Shown here: positions 51,667 through 60,217 of the stretch, piece by piece
How the letters are laid out: each line of letters opens with the position of its first letter
How positions within the stretch are numbered: the stretch's first letter is position 1
DNA from: an uncultured Flavobacteriales bacterium
GTDB lineage: Bacteria > Bacteroidota > Bacteroidia > Flavobacteriales_D > Crocinitomicaceae
Length of the DNA: 64,000 bases
NCBI GenBank assembly: GCA_937876195.1
Contig: CALEIK010000025.1
Location: forward strand, 248,001 to 312,000
Direction: 5' to 3'
Notes under the pieces: model-generated
The model's database searches: none
Seen by the model: the letters and a program-made list of their open reading frames with translations, nothing else
Told to the model about the DNA's origin: nothing
Program-made: the position numbers and the translations under genes

Positions 51667-52542
51667 ATGAGAAAAATTTTACTTACGATTGCAGCATTTT
51701 GTGCAGCTGTATCTTTAAACGCACAGTCATTAATCAATGGTGGTTTTGAAGATGTTATGGCTCAGAACCCAGCATTCGTTAATGTGCATTTAACAAATGG
51801 GTGGTTGGCACTCATCAATGGAGGACCAGATGCTTCTGCCTTTGAAGGATCCCAGGCTGCTCAATTGGTTTCAGCAACTGATCCAGCATTGAATGCTGCA
51901 TTGTCTTGGGGAGATGATAATATTTCTGGTATTGCAGAACAGTCCTATGAGGGGCCAATCGCAGATCCAGCCAATGTGACGGTTTCTTTTATGTATAAGT
52001 TTGCTTCTTCAGGTGGAGATGTTGGATTTGTTCAAGTAGCAATTTATGATACCCTAGCAGCTGGAGCAGGTGATGATTTAGCGCTGTATTTTGATAATAT
52101 TGCATTTACAGCTGATGAAGCTAATTGGACGCAAGTAGATTTCACAATGACGCCAACAGGTAATAGTGGAACTGCAAATTTATTGGTATTTGTTGCAGCA
52201 TCTTCAGAAGAAGGATATTTTGTAGCTGGATCACCTACTCCAGGTACAACTCTGTGGCTTGATGATGTTCAAGTATCAGGTGGTACTGCAGGAATTGAAG
52301 AGGTTACAGGTTTTGATTTAACTGTTTATCCAAATCCAGCAAACGAAGTGTTGAACGTAAAAACAACTGGTGTTGCTTCAAGCGTTTCAATTGTTTCCTT
52401 GGATGGAAAAGTGATTTCTACACAAGCAATGAATGGTACTTCTGCAGTTGTTAATGTTGCAGAATTACAAGCTGGTGCATACTTCTACCAAGTAACTGCT
52501 GAAGATGGTTCAGTTGTAACAAACACATTCATGAAAAAATAA
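51667..52542 (+). CDS. Secreted T9SS type A sorting-domain protein
   Basis: A 291-residue secreted protein. Residues 1-20 are a signal peptide (MRKILLTIAAFCAAVSLNAQ). Residues about 20-205 form a beta-sandwich-like module, starting LINGGFEDVM and containing paired strands such as VTVSFMYKF and LWLDDVQVSGG, resembling carbohydrate-binding jelly-roll modules. Residues about 215-291 are the T9SS type A sorting domain with YPNPANEVLNVK and the end LQAGAYFYQVTAEDGS. It would be exported across the outer membrane and possibly attached there. The ligand is unknown. Confidence 0.85.
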   Translation: MRKILLTIAAFCAAVSLNAQSLINGGFEDVMAQNPAFVNVHLTNGWLALINGGPDASAFEGSQAAQLVSATDPALNAALSWGDDNISGIAEQSYEGPIADPANVTVSFMYKFASSGGDVGFVQVAIYDTLAAGAGDDLALYFDNIAFTADEANWTQVDFTMTPTGNSGTANLLVFVAASSEEGYFVAGSPTPGTTLWLDDVQVSGGTAGIEEVTGFDLTVYPNPANEVLNVKTTGVASSVSIVSLDGKVISTQAMNGTSAVVNVAELQAGAYFYQVTAEDGSVVTNTFMKK

Positions 52543-52585
52543 TTTGCTTTTATGCTCTAGGGCATTTGCGATTATTTAAAATAAA

Positions 52586-52620
52586 AGAAACCCTCGCTTG
52601 ATGTTCAGGCGAGGGTTTTT
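52586..52620. terminator. Bidirectional terminator
   Basis: AACCCTCGC and GCGAGGGTT form a 9-bp stem with an 11-base loop, followed by T on the plus strand. It ends the T9SS gene and lies right at the 3' end of the convergent NUDIX gene, so it may serve both. Confidence 0.85.
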
Positions 52621-53253
52621 CTATTTCTCATCTTGTGAGGAGATCGCTAAACTTTTAAACTGATCCAATACTTCATTGATTGATCCATAGGTTTTACCTC
52701 GAATACCAAACAATTTTTTACGTGACTTCCAAGCGACTTTTGTAATTCCTTCATCTTCTTGTGGTACCAATGGATCGTTGCCTTCATAGCGCATATAGTA
52801 CCAGTGCGTTTTCTTTAAAACGGGATCATTTTTGTATTTGTAGGAATGAATTGTTTTGCAAATGAATTGATCCACAGTAGGTGCTTTAATTCCACACTCT
52901 TCTTCAATCTCGCGAATAGCGCCTTCCTCAACAGTTTCCTTTTTCTTGTTGATTTTACCTTTAGGTAAATCCCACATCCCTTTTCTTTTTATCATCAAAA
53001 AACCGTCTTGACTTTCAACAATACCACCGGCGGCGGTAATCTTTTTAAAATCTTTAAAGCAGGTCTTGTAAGCTAATTTAACATCCTCACAAACAACTTG
53101 TAAAGGATTATCTATATCGATTCCCTTTAGTTCCTTTTTAATTTCATCGAAACTCGATTCTTGTTGATTCCAAGAAATTGACCTGAATTTTTCAGAAATT
53201 TCTTGAACTGATATAAACAGGACAGGACGGTGATCAATAAAAACTTTGTACAT
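52621..53253 (-). CDS. NUDIX hydrolase
   Basis: A 210-residue protein with the Nudix box GKINKKKETVEEGAIREIEEECGI described here by its ends (G at about residue 113, terminal REIEEECG), which binds Mg2+ for hydrolysis of nucleoside-diphosphate-linked compounds. An N-terminal 90-residue part is conserved in Bacteroidota versions. MYKVFIDHRP is chosen as the start (53253), as in relatives that begin similarly; MAQMYKV from 53262 is an alternative. The start lies within the -7 box of the divergent pyrE. The 3' end abuts the terminator at 52586-52620. Confidence 0.88.
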   Translation of the reverse strand: MYKVFIDHRPVLFISVQEISEKFRSISWNQQESSFDEIKKELKGIDIDNPLQVVCEDVKLAYKTCFKDFKKITAAGGIVESQDGFLMIKRKGMWDLPKGKINKKKETVEEGAIREIEEECGIKAPTVDQFICKTIHSYKYKNDPVLKKTHWYYMRYEGNDPLVPQEDEGITKVAWKSRKKLFGIRGKTYGSINEVLDQFKSLAISSQDEK

Positions 53254-53256
53254 TTG
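53249..53256 (+). promoter_or_regulatory. -7 box of pyrE, near-leaderless
   Basis: TACATTTG matches TAnnTTTG and ends 4 bases before the pyrE ATG at 53261. It also overlaps the start codon of the divergent NUDIX gene. Confidence 0.6.
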
Positions 53257-53260
53257 CGCC

Positions 53261-53902
53261 ATGATTTTGAACGAAAATAAAGCCCTAAAAGTAGCAGAAT
53301 TTCTGTTACAAGTCAAAGCAATTAAGTTAAAACCGAATGATCCGTTCACTTGGGCATCTGGAATTAAGTCACCAATTTATTGTGATAACCGCGTAACGCT
53401 TTCCTATCCTCAAATTAGGACGTATATTCGACAAGCCTATTCCGAAGCTGTATTGGATCATTTTGGTAAACCAGATGTGATTGCCGGTGTTGCGACTGGA
53501 GGAATTGCGCAGGGAGCATTGGTAGCTGAAGAATTGGGAATTCCTTTTATTTACGTTCGCAGCGAAGCGAAATCACACGGTATGGCGAATCAAATTGAGG
53601 GTCATTTTGAAGCGGGTCAAAAAGTCGTGGTGATAGAAGATCTGATTTCTACTGGTGGGAGTAGCTTGAAAGCCGTGGCAGCATTAAGAGAAGCGGGAGT
53701 AGATGTAAAGGGATTAGTGGCTATATTTACGTACGGGTTTGATTTGGCGCACGCTAATTTTGCCAATGCCGAATGTCCATACATCACATTAACAGATTAT
53801 GATACAATGTTGATAAAGGCATTGGACAGCAATCTAATTTCAGAGGATGAACTCGCTTCACTTCGCCAGTGGAAATTGGCACCAACAGAATGGAAAAAGT
53901 AA
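53261..53902 (+). CDS. pyrE: Orotate phosphoribosyltransferase
   Basis: PyrE makes orotidine 5'-phosphate from orotate and PRPP in pyrimidine synthesis. The 213-residue form starts MILNENKALKVAEFLLQ. It contains FTWASGIKSPIYCDNR, DVIAGVATGGIAQGAL, YVRSEAKSHG and the PRPP-binding VVVIEDLISTGGS, all standard. The ATG at 53261 is preferred over an upstream non-ATG start because the -7 box ends 4 bases before it and homologues begin similarly. The SRPBCC gene follows after 6 bases. Confidence 0.95.
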   Translation: MILNENKALKVAEFLLQVKAIKLKPNDPFTWASGIKSPIYCDNRVTLSYPQIRTYIRQAYSEAVLDHFGKPDVIAGVATGGIAQGALVAEELGIPFIYVRSEAKSHGMANQIEGHFEAGQKVVVIEDLISTGGSSLKAVAALREAGVDVKGLVAIFTYGFDLAHANFANAECPYITLTDYDTMLIKALDSNLISEDELASLRQWKLAPTEWKK

Positions 53903-53908
53903 TTAAAG

Positions 53909-54310
53909 ATGACAATCGACAGCAATAAAGTAACAGTAAACGCTTCACCAGAGACGATCTGTCTTTTTTTAGAAGATGCAACAAATCTGATCCACTTGCT
54001 TCCTCAAGATAAAATTTCAGATTTTACAGCGACAAAAGAAGAGTGTTCTTTTAAAGTACAAGGCGGTGTAATGATTTCATTGGTTCAAGACGGAAAGGAA
54101 GGCTCTTCAAAATTATTTTTGAAATCTGGAGAGAAATCACCTTTTCCTTTCAGGTTGACAATTTACCTCAACGAAATAGGAACAAATTCCGAAGGCTACA
54201 TACATTTTGATGGCGAAGTGAATATGTTCTTAAAAATGATGGTGGAAAAGCCGCTGACAAACCTCTTCAATTACATGTCCGACAAGTTGAAAGAGCATTT
54301 TACAGCTTAA
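53909..54310 (+). CDS. SRPBCC-like small-molecule-binding domain protein
   Basis: A 133-residue protein predicted to have the START/SRPBCC helix-grip fold. It begins with a strand (SNKVTVNASPETICLFLED) and the usual pattern of a helix followed by six strands and a long C-terminal helix (KPLTNLFNYMSDKLKEHF). It follows pyrE by 6 bases and converges with birA, with an 11-bp overlap. The arrangement next to pyrE recurs in Flavobacteriales. No catalytic residues are apparent, and the ligand is unknown. Confidence 0.75.
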   Translation: MTIDSNKVTVNASPETICLFLEDATNLIHLLPQDKISDFTATKEECSFKVQGGVMISLVQDGKEGSSKLFLKSGEKSPFPFRLTIYLNEIGTNSEGYIHFDGEVNMFLKMMVEKPLTNLFNYMSDKLKEHFTA

Positions 54311-55031
54311 ATTCAATTTCTTTTAAATCGTACGCGATTATAGCCGTTCCTTTTATTACTTCGAGCTGACCAGCTTCATTTACACCTGTGATTTCTCCTT
54401 CAAATTCTCCGTTTTTATCAGAATAGCATGATTTTTCTTTGTAGTTCAATAGGTGTGCAAGGTACTCATGATGTATAGTTCGCTTTGCATCTTCACTGTA
54501 CGGAATCCAAGTTGAATTAAAACTATGAATGAATGAAAACAGTACTTCTTGAAGATTGTGTTGAATCCCTAGCTCTAAAGCAATACTTGTTGCCTTAAAC
54601 GAATCGAAGCCTTGCTGATTTACGTTCAAGCCGATTCCAATGATCGAATTTTTAATCACCCCATTTTGAACTTGATTTTCGATGAGAATTCCAGCGATTT
54701 TAACTCCGTTCACGAAAATGTCATTTGGCCACTTTATTCTAGCCGAAATTCCTAATTTTTCCAATAATCGAATCAAACTCAATGAGACGACTTGTGTCAA
54801 ATAAAACTGCTGACTTAATGACATGCTGACGTTTTCCAATAAAAATGAAAAAGTTAGGTTTTCTCCAGGTTTCACAAGCCATTGAGCACCTCTTTGACCT
54901 TTTCCATCAAATTGATCATCTGCCAATATTACCGTACCATGGCTAATTTCTCCCTGTTTAAGAAGATTGGCAATAGATTTGTTCGTTGAATCGACAGATT
55001 CTAAATGAATAATTTTTTGTCCTATTTGCAT
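54300..55031 (-). CDS. birA: Biotin--[acetyl-CoA-carboxylase] ligase
   Basis: A 243-residue BirA that attaches biotin to the carboxyl carrier protein. It lacks the N-terminal helix-turn-helix of E. coli BirA (321 residues), so it is a class I ligase without repressor function. Landmarks are IIHLESVDSTNKSIANLL, DDQFDGKGQRGAQWLVKPGENLTFSFLL (the GRGRR-equivalent biotinyl-5'-AMP loop, here GKGQRG), RIKWPNDIFVNGVKIAGILIE and a short C-terminal beta domain. It converges with the SRPBCC gene (11-bp overlap) and is divergent from rsfS. No perfect -7 box was seen upstream. Confidence 0.93.
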   Translation of the reverse strand: MQIGQKIIHLESVDSTNKSIANLLKQGEISHGTVILADDQFDGKGQRGAQWLVKPGENLTFSFLLENVSMSLSQQFYLTQVVSLSLIRLLEKLGISARIKWPNDIFVNGVKIAGILIENQVQNGVIKNSIIGIGLNVNQQGFDSFKATSIALELGIQHNLQEVLFSFIHSFNSTWIPYSEDAKRTIHHEYLAHLLNYKEKSCYSDKNGEFEGEITGVNEAGQLEVIKGTAIIAYDLKEIEFKL

Positions 55032-55085
55032 GAGGTTTTAACAATTGCTAGGATTAAAAGTAAAGATTTATTTGAATTATAAAGT

Positions 55086-55093
55086 TAGATTTG
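55086..55093 (+). promoter_or_regulatory. -7 box of the rsfS-ftsH operon
   Basis: TAGATTTG matches TAnnTTTG and lies 24 bases before the rsfS ATG at 55118. Confidence 0.55.
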
Positions 55094-55117
55094 CAAGTAG
55101 TAAAGTAAACACAGTAA

Positions 55118-55495
55118 ATGGCAAAGAAATCAGCAAAGAAAGATTCAGAAAAATTATGTGACGCTATCGTCGAAGGAATGCAAGAAAATAAGGCGCAAGA
55201 CATTGTTGTACTTGACTTGCGGGAAATTAAAAGTGCAGTAGCTGATTTCTTTATCATTTGTACAGGAGAGTCATCAACTCAAGTTGATGGAATTAGTTCA
55301 GCAGTTACACGTCACACGCGTAAAGAACTAGCAGAGAAGCCTTGGCAAGTAGAAGGTAAAAGTAATAGAGAATGGATCCTTTTGGATTATGTGAGCGTAG
55401 TTGCTCATATTTTTTATAAAGATACGCGTACTTTCTTCGACCTTGAAGATCTATGGGCAGATGCCAAACGTACAAACGTCCCAAATTTGAATTAA
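55118..55495 (+). CDS. rsfS: Ribosomal silencing factor RsfS
   Basis: A 125-residue protein of the RsfS/YbeB (Iojap) family that binds L14 and blocks joining of ribosomal subunits when nutrients are scarce. It contains LCDAIVEGMQENKAQDIVVLDLREI, ADFFIICTGESSTQVDGI and the conserved ending WILLDYVSVVAHIFYKDTRTFFDLEDLWADA. The N-terminal MAKKSAKKDSEK is a short basic tail. Ten bases separate it from ftsH. Length is normal. Confidence 0.94.
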   Translation: MAKKSAKKDSEKLCDAIVEGMQENKAQDIVVLDLREIKSAVADFFIICTGESSTQVDGISSAVTRHTRKELAEKPWQVEGKSNREWILLDYVSVVAHIFYKDTRTFFDLEDLWADAKRTNVPNLN

Positions 55496-55505
55496 AAAAA
55501 ACAAC

Positions 55506-57602
55506 ATGTCTGAAAAGAAAGATAATAATAAAAAAAGCCCGTTTTCTATCTATTGGATTTATGCCATCATCGGTGTAGCGATCATAGCGTTTCAATTGTT
55601 TATGTCGAGCGGATCTGGTGGATCAATTAAATCAGAGAATACATTCATTGCGCTTGCAAAGGAAGGGTATGTGGAAGATGTAACGTTGGTGAATAAAGTC
55701 CGCGTTGACTTCAAACTAAACGATGAAGGAGAGAAATATGTGAAGTCCTCGAATAAGGGAGAGCTAAAGCCGATTAAGGATATTCTACTTAAGGGATCAC
55801 GGACCGGCGGTCAACCTACTTTCTCTGTGAAAATATTGGATGCAGGATCGTTTACAACGGAAATTAAAGAGTTAAACGAAGAACTTCGCGCAGAGAATAA
55901 ACCTATTATTGAAATGGTTCCTGTAGAGGAAGTAAACTATATTGGACAGATTCTCAGTTTTCTATTGCCCATAGCTATTTTAGTGGTGATTTGGCTCTTT
56001 GTCATGCGAAGAATGACCGGCGGTGGCGGCGGTGGTGGCGGACAAATATTCAATATTGGAAAGTCGAAAGCAAAAATTTATGAAAAAGGCGAAACTACGA
56101 ATGTTACATTTAACGATGTCGCAGGACTAGAGGGTGCAAAAGAAGAAATTGAAGAGATTGTAGAATTTTTAAAGAATCCAAAAAAGTACACTGAATTGGG
56201 AGCTAAAATTCCAAAAGGTGCATTGCTGGTAGGACCTCCGGGAACAGGAAAAACATTGTTAGCAAAGGCTGTTGCTGGTGAAGCAAAAGTTCCGTTCTTT
56301 TCTTTGTCTGGTTCAGATTTCGTTGAAATGTTTGTCGGAGTTGGAGCATCAAGAGTACGTGATTTATTTAAGCAAGCGAAAGAAAAAGCTCCAGCCATTA
56401 TTTTTATCGATGAGATTGACGCAATCGGTCGCGCTAGAGGTAAAAACAACAGCTTTGGTTCAAATGATGAGCGTGAAAACACATTGAATCAATTGTTGAC
56501 TGAAATGGATGGATTTGGCACGAATTCAGGTGTCATTATTCTTGCTGCTACGAATAGAGCTGATGTTCTTGACGATGCACTTATAAGAGCTGGACGTTTC
56601 GATCGTCAGATTTTTGTCGATATGCCAGACCTGAACGAGAGACGAGAAATTTTCGAAGTGCATTTAAAACCGCTTAAATTGGAAGCGAATATAGATATTG
56701 ACTTTTTAGCGAGACAAACTCCTGGATTTTCTGGAGCGGATATCGCTAACCTATGTAACGAGGCCGCATTGATTGCAGCAAGAAAGAATAAGAAACAAGT
56801 TGAAAAGCAGGATTTCTTGGATGCTGTGGATAGAATAATCGGTGGACTTGAAAAGAAAAACAAGATCATCACACCTGAAGAGAAAAAATCCATTGCTTAT
56901 CACGAGGCTGGACATGCTACAATTTCATGGTTGCTCGAACATGCCAATCCATTAGTGAAAGTTACAATCGTACCGCGAGGAAGATCGTTAGGGGCAGCAT
57001 GGTATTTACCAGAAGAAAGAAGTATTACCACGACAGAACAAATTTTGGATGACATGTGTAGCGCCTTAGGCGGTAGAGCAGCTGAGAAAATTACCTTTGG
57101 AAAAATCAGTACTGGAGCTTTGAGTGACTTAGAGAAAGTGACCAAACAAGCTTATGCAATGGTGTCAATTTATGGATTGAACGATAAAATTGGAAACATT
57201 TCGTACTACGATCCTCAAGGAAATCAATTTACGAAACCGTATTCAGATGACACAGCGCGTGTAATCGATGAAGAAGTAGGTAAATTGATCGAGAGTCAAT
57301 ACCAACGTGCATTGCAATTGCTGGAAGAGAATAGAGAAAAACTTGATCAGTTGGCAGCGAAACTACTTGAGAAAGAAGTGATTTTTAAAGAAGATTTAAT
57401 TGCTATTTTTGGTAAACGACCTTGGGATAGAGAAGAGGAAGTTATAAAAGAAACCTTCAAGGATGAACTCATCATTGATGAAACAGTAAGTACAGATGAT
57501 GCTGTAGAAAAGAAAGTTGATGACACGAGCGAAAATGACATGGGCGAATCGTCTCAGGATGACGTGGAAGAGTTGGACGACAAAACTGGTGAGGGAGCCT
57601 AG
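55506..57602 (+). CDS. ftsH: ATP-dependent zinc metalloprotease FtsH
   Basis: A 698-residue membrane protease that degrades damaged or unneeded membrane proteins. One helix near residues 14-30 and another near 145-165 flank a periplasmic domain, and a Gly-rich linker (GGGGGGGGQ) follows. The AAA+ domain has Walker A GPPGTGKT (near 242), Walker B IIFIDEIDAIG, the second region of homology RAGRFDRQIFVD, and the zinc site HEAGH near residue 467. The C-terminal tail after the protease domain is acidic and low-complexity (DDTSENDMGESSQDDVEELDD). It follows rsfS closely, and the next gene may start within its 3' end. Confidence 0.96.
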   Translation: MSEKKDNNKKSPFSIYWIYAIIGVAIIAFQLFMSSGSGGSIKSENTFIALAKEGYVEDVTLVNKVRVDFKLNDEGEKYVKSSNKGELKPIKDILLKGSRTGGQPTFSVKILDAGSFTTEIKELNEELRAENKPIIEMVPVEEVNYIGQILSFLLPIAILVVIWLFVMRRMTGGGGGGGGQIFNIGKSKAKIYEKGETTNVTFNDVAGLEGAKEEIEEIVEFLKNPKKYTELGAKIPKGALLVGPPGTGKTLLAKAVAGEAKVPFFSLSGSDFVEMFVGVGASRVRDLFKQAKEKAPAIIFIDEIDAIGRARGKNNSFGSNDERENTLNQLLTEMDGFGTNSGVIILAATNRADVLDDALIRAGRFDRQIFVDMPDLNERREIFEVHLKPLKLEANIDIDFLARQTPGFSGADIANLCNEAALIAARKNKKQVEKQDFLDAVDRIIGGLEKKNKIITPEEKKSIAYHEAGHATISWLLEHANPLVKVTIVPRGRSLGAAWYLPEERSITTTEQILDDMCSALGGRAAEKITFGKISTGALSDLEKVTKQAYAMVSIYGLNDKIGNISYYDPQGNQFTKPYSDDTARVIDEEVGKLIESQYQRALQLLEENREKLDQLAAKLLEKEVIFKEDLIAIFGKRPWDREEEVIKETFKDELIIDETVSTDDAVEKKVDDTSENDMGESSQDDVEELDDKTGEGA

Positions 57603-57798
57603 TTGGGTTACCGTGTTTCAATCTTCGGATGAATATATGATCACCATTCAAAAGCTAAAGTTGGAGGATGCGGAAATTCCTACCATGGTTTTTAATCAGC
57701 GGGATTCATCCTATCATGCCTTCGGATACATTTACATCAATGTACCCATTGAATTTCGAGCTGAAGCAGAAAAAATTGTAAATTCGGAAAATGAATAA
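57589..57798 (+). CDS. DUF2007-like putative signal transducing protein
   Basis: A small protein of about 69 residues. WVTVFQSSDEYMITIQKLKLED and the following IPTMVFNQRDSSYHAFGYIYINVPIEF, described here by short parts, resemble DUF2007 proteins, which are short alpha-beta domains of unknown function. The start is uncertain: a GTG at 57589 gives a few residues before the conserved Trp, whereas an ATG at 57559 would add ten more that overlap ftsH in another frame. No start after the ftsH stop gives a full domain unless GTG at 57613 is used. It overlaps the cdsA start by 8 bases. Confidence 0.7.
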   Translation: MREPSWVTVFQSSDEYMITIQKLKLEDAEIPTMVFNQRDSSYHAFGYIYINVPIEFRAEAEKIVNSENE

Positions 57799-58606
57799 TA
57801 TTCTCGTCCGCTCAATAACAGGTGCTGTATTTATTTCACTCGTACTTTTTCCATTGTTTTGGTCAAAGGAGTTCACGACCATTGTTTTTGCATTTTTCTT
57901 AGTAATTGGACTGATTGAGTTTTACCGCTTTTTCAACGAACGAACGCTCATTGATGTGCGTTGGGAATTTGGCTTGGCGTACGGAATAGTTTTCTATGGA
58001 ATAATCACCCTGATGTACTTGGGATACTTGCCAATGATTGCACTTCTACTCTTGCTTCCCTTGTTTTTTATTTTATTGCTGACAGAACTCTGGAGAAAAA
58101 AGGAAAACCCCTTGCTGAATGGAGCGATTTACGTGCTAGGTACGGTATATGTTGCAGTACCTTTTGTACTATTTACAACGTTTCATATTTCTGATGAAAA
58201 CAACTTTCCGTTGTTAGCGGGTATGTTTCTCCTGATTTGGATGAACGATACATTTGCTTTTTTGAGCGGTAAGTTCTTCGGTAGAACCAAATTATTCGAG
58301 CGGATTTCCCCCAAAAAAACATGGGAAGGAATGATTGGTGGACTTGTCTTTACCGTACTAGCGGCAGTTGCCGTAAATTACTTGTTTGATGAAGGAAATT
58401 TGTTGTATTGGGTGGTGACGGCGTTAATCATTGTTCCAACCTCAGTATTGGGCGATTTACTAGAGTCACTTTTTAAACGAAACATGAAGGTGAAAGATTC
58501 AGGTACTATTTTACCTGGACATGGAGGAATTTTAGATCGATTTGATGCAGCCTTATTCACAATACCTGTGTTTATCGCATGGACGTATTTTTATATGTAT
58601 TTTTAG
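57791..58606 (+). CDS. cdsA: Phosphatidate cytidylyltransferase
   Basis: A 271-residue membrane enzyme that makes CDP-diacylglycerol from phosphatidate and CTP. Seven to eight hydrophobic segments are present. The family signature sits at the C-terminus: SVLGDLLESLFKRNMKVKDSG, followed by LPGHGGILDRFDA (Ser-Asp-Lys-Asp pattern). LIWMNDTFAFLSGKFFGRTKLFERISPKKTWEG is the preceding conserved loop, here described by its parts. It overlaps the DUF2007-like gene by 8 bases and precedes psd by 13, forming a phospholipid pair. Confidence 0.93.
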   Translation: MNNILVRSITGAVFISLVLFPLFWSKEFTTIVFAFFLVIGLIEFYRFFNERTLIDVRWEFGLAYGIVFYGIITLMYLGYLPMIALLLLLPLFFILLLTELWRKKENPLLNGAIYVLGTVYVAVPFVLFTTFHISDENNFPLLAGMFLLIWMNDTFAFLSGKFFGRTKLFERISPKKTWEGMIGGLVFTVLAAVAVNYLFDEGNLLYWVVTALIIVPTSVLGDLLESLFKRNMKVKDSGTILPGHGGILDRFDAALFTIPVFIAWTYFYMYF

Positions 58607-58619
58607 AAAAAAGTAAGTA

Positions 58620-59288
58620 ATGACATTGCACAGAGAAGGATATGTAATAATGCTGATTTCCTTGGTGATTTTATCCGCCATTCAAGTGGGAAATTTCTTT
58701 TTGTTCCAATGGTTGGGATGGTTGTGGTTGTTTTTGTTGTTAACACTTGGAGCGTTAGTGATGGCATATCTGATCATTCAGTTCTTTAGAATTCCACATC
58801 GTACTTTTTCGGCAGCTGAAAATGATATTTTATGTCCCGCTGATGGTAAAGTTGTCGTGATTGAAGAGGTGGAAGAAAAGGAATATTTCAATGATCGCAG
58901 AATTCAGATTTCTATTTTCATGTCACCAATGAATGTACATGCCAATTACAATCCCATTGGTGGAATTATAAAGTATGTCAAGTATCACCCAGGATTGTTT
59001 CTAGTGGCATGGCACCCGAAGAGCAGCACTGAGAATGAAAGAACGACAATTGTGACGGAACACGCAAATGGCAAGGAGGTTCTGTTTCGACAAGTGGCAG
59101 GAGCGGTTGCGAGAAGAATCTGCTATTATGTTGAACCCGAACAAAAGGTGGAAATAGGAGAGGAGTTTGGATTCATTAAGTTTGGGTCGCGCATTGATGT
59201 TTATCTTCCTTTGGAAACGGAAATAAATGTTAAAATTGGTGATATAGTCAAATCTAAGCTCACAAAACTGGGAAGCTTTAAGGATTAA
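58620..59288 (+). CDS. psd: Phosphatidylserine decarboxylase family protein
   Basis: A 222-residue pyruvoyl-dependent decarboxylase that makes phosphatidylethanolamine. Two N-terminal hydrophobic stretches (residues about 8-25 and 32-55) are followed by the Psd domain: CPADGKVVVIEEV, QISIFMSPMNVHANYNPIGG and the self-cleavage site FGSRIDVYLP (Gly-Ser, near residue 190). The short form (about 220 residues) is typical of the class found in Bacteroidota and archaeal-like enzymes. It follows cdsA by 13 bases, consistent with joint phospholipid synthesis. Confidence 0.93.
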   Translation: MTLHREGYVIMLISLVILSAIQVGNFFLFQWLGWLWLFLLLTLGALVMAYLIIQFFRIPHRTFSAAENDILCPADGKVVVIEEVEEKEYFNDRRIQISIFMSPMNVHANYNPIGGIIKYVKYHPGLFLVAWHPKSSTENERTTIVTEHANGKEVLFRQVAGAVARRICYYVEPEQKVEIGEEFGFIKFGSRIDVYLPLETEINVKIGDIVKSKLTKLGSFKD

Positions 59289-59318
59289 TTCGTATATTTC
59301 GAAAAAAAATTGATGATT

Positions 59319-59564
59319 ATGAAAAAAATATTTTTAGCTCTTTCTTTGATGTTGTTCGTTGGAACAGTAGGTACTACAGTTTACGCTGCATCTTCTGATG
59401 TGAAAACAGAGATTACGAAAAAAGACGACGATAAAAAGAAAAAGAAGAAGAAAAGCAAGAAAGCTTGTACTGGTGAGAAGGCAGCATGCTCTTCTGCAGA
59501 GAAGTCTTCATGTTCTTCTAAAACAGCAACAGAAGGAAAATCTTGTTGTGCAAAAAAGAAATAA
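59319..59564 (+). CDS. Small exported Lys/Cys-rich protein
   Basis: An 81-residue secreted protein of unknown function. A signal peptide (MKKIFLALSLMLFVGTVGTTVYA) is followed by a short acidic region, a lysine run (KKKKKKKSKK) and a Cys- and Ser-rich tail with five cysteines, ending SCCAKKK. This composition could bind metal or interact with the outer membrane or nucleic acid, but no family is recognised. The start at 59319 is used because it opens the signal peptide; ATG at 59313 adds only two residues. A strong terminator follows. Confidence 0.7.
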   Translation: MKKIFLALSLMLFVGTVGTTVYAASSDVKTEITKKDDDKKKKKKKSKKACTGEKAACSSAEKSSCSSKTATEGKSCCAKKK

Positions 59565-59582
59565 TCTTTTTAAAGAATTTAT

Positions 59583-59619
59583 AAAAAAAACCTATCCGCT
59601 GAGCGGGTGGGTTTTTTTT
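59583..59619. terminator. Bidirectional terminator between the small exported protein and the thioredoxin gene
   Basis: AACCTATCCGC and GCGGGTGGGTT form an 11-bp stem with two G-T pairs and a TGA loop, with a T run on one side and an A run on the other. It suits the plus-strand gene and the convergent thioredoxin gene. Confidence 0.85.
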
Positions 59620-59641
59620 ATTGCAATAACTTTTATTCTAT

Positions 59642-60097
59642 CTATCCTTTAACCGATTTTGCCAAGGCAATTAACTGATCAGCAGATTGCATTCCTATCG
59701 CCTGCTTCACCAGGTTTCCTTTCCCATCAATCATTAATAGTGTAGGGTATGCTTTTATTTTATACAGGCGCGCAATTTCAGGACCGTCTGCATCTTTTTC
59801 CATCTCTACCTTAATGTTGATAAATGAAGCATTGTACAGTGCTCCAACGCGCTCATCTTTAAAAGCAGTTGCAGCCATTCGTTTGCACGGACCACACCAG
59901 TCGGTGTAACAATCAATAAAAATAATTTTACCTGTTTCAATCGCCTTTTTTTTAGCTTGGGCTAAGGACATTTTTTCAAATTCAATTCCACCGTCAGACT
60001 TGACAGCTGACATTTGAGTATCCTCACCAGGGAGAGTTAAGGACATCACAAAAAGTGTTGCCGCACATATACTGATTATTCCGAGGGCCTTTTTCAT
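59642..60097 (-). CDS. Exported thioredoxin-fold protein
   Basis: A 151-residue periplasmic thioredoxin-like protein. A signal peptide or membrane anchor (MKKALGIISICAATLFVMSL) precedes the thioredoxin fold with FIDCYTDWCGPCKRMAATAF, whose WCGPCK is the active site (Cys near residues 68 and 71), and the cis-Pro region YPTLLMIDGKGN. It resembles DUF255/thioredoxin-family proteins with a redox or chaperone role in the periplasm. It is divergent from the menE-like gene. Confidence 0.87.
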   Translation of the reverse strand: MKKALGIISICAATLFVMSLTLPGEDTQMSAVKSDGGIEFEKMSLAQAKKKAIETGKIIFIDCYTDWCGPCKRMAATAFKDERVGALYNASFINIKVEMEKDADGPEIARLYKIKAYPTLLMIDGKGNLVKQAIGMQSADQLIALAKSVKG

Positions 60098-60217
60098 AGT
60101 TTGTTTTTTGTTTTCGAATGTAAGTTAAAAATTTACTTGCACATTTTCGAATTGTTTTTTGTTTATTCTTGTTTTCTAAAGTTGTTACCTTTAAAGCAAA
60201 ATCCATTCCAAAGAGGT

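Noticed and set aside
56078..56482. A 134-residue frame opposite ftsH
   Set aside because: It is antisense to the conserved AAA+ domain of FtsH and has no independent support.
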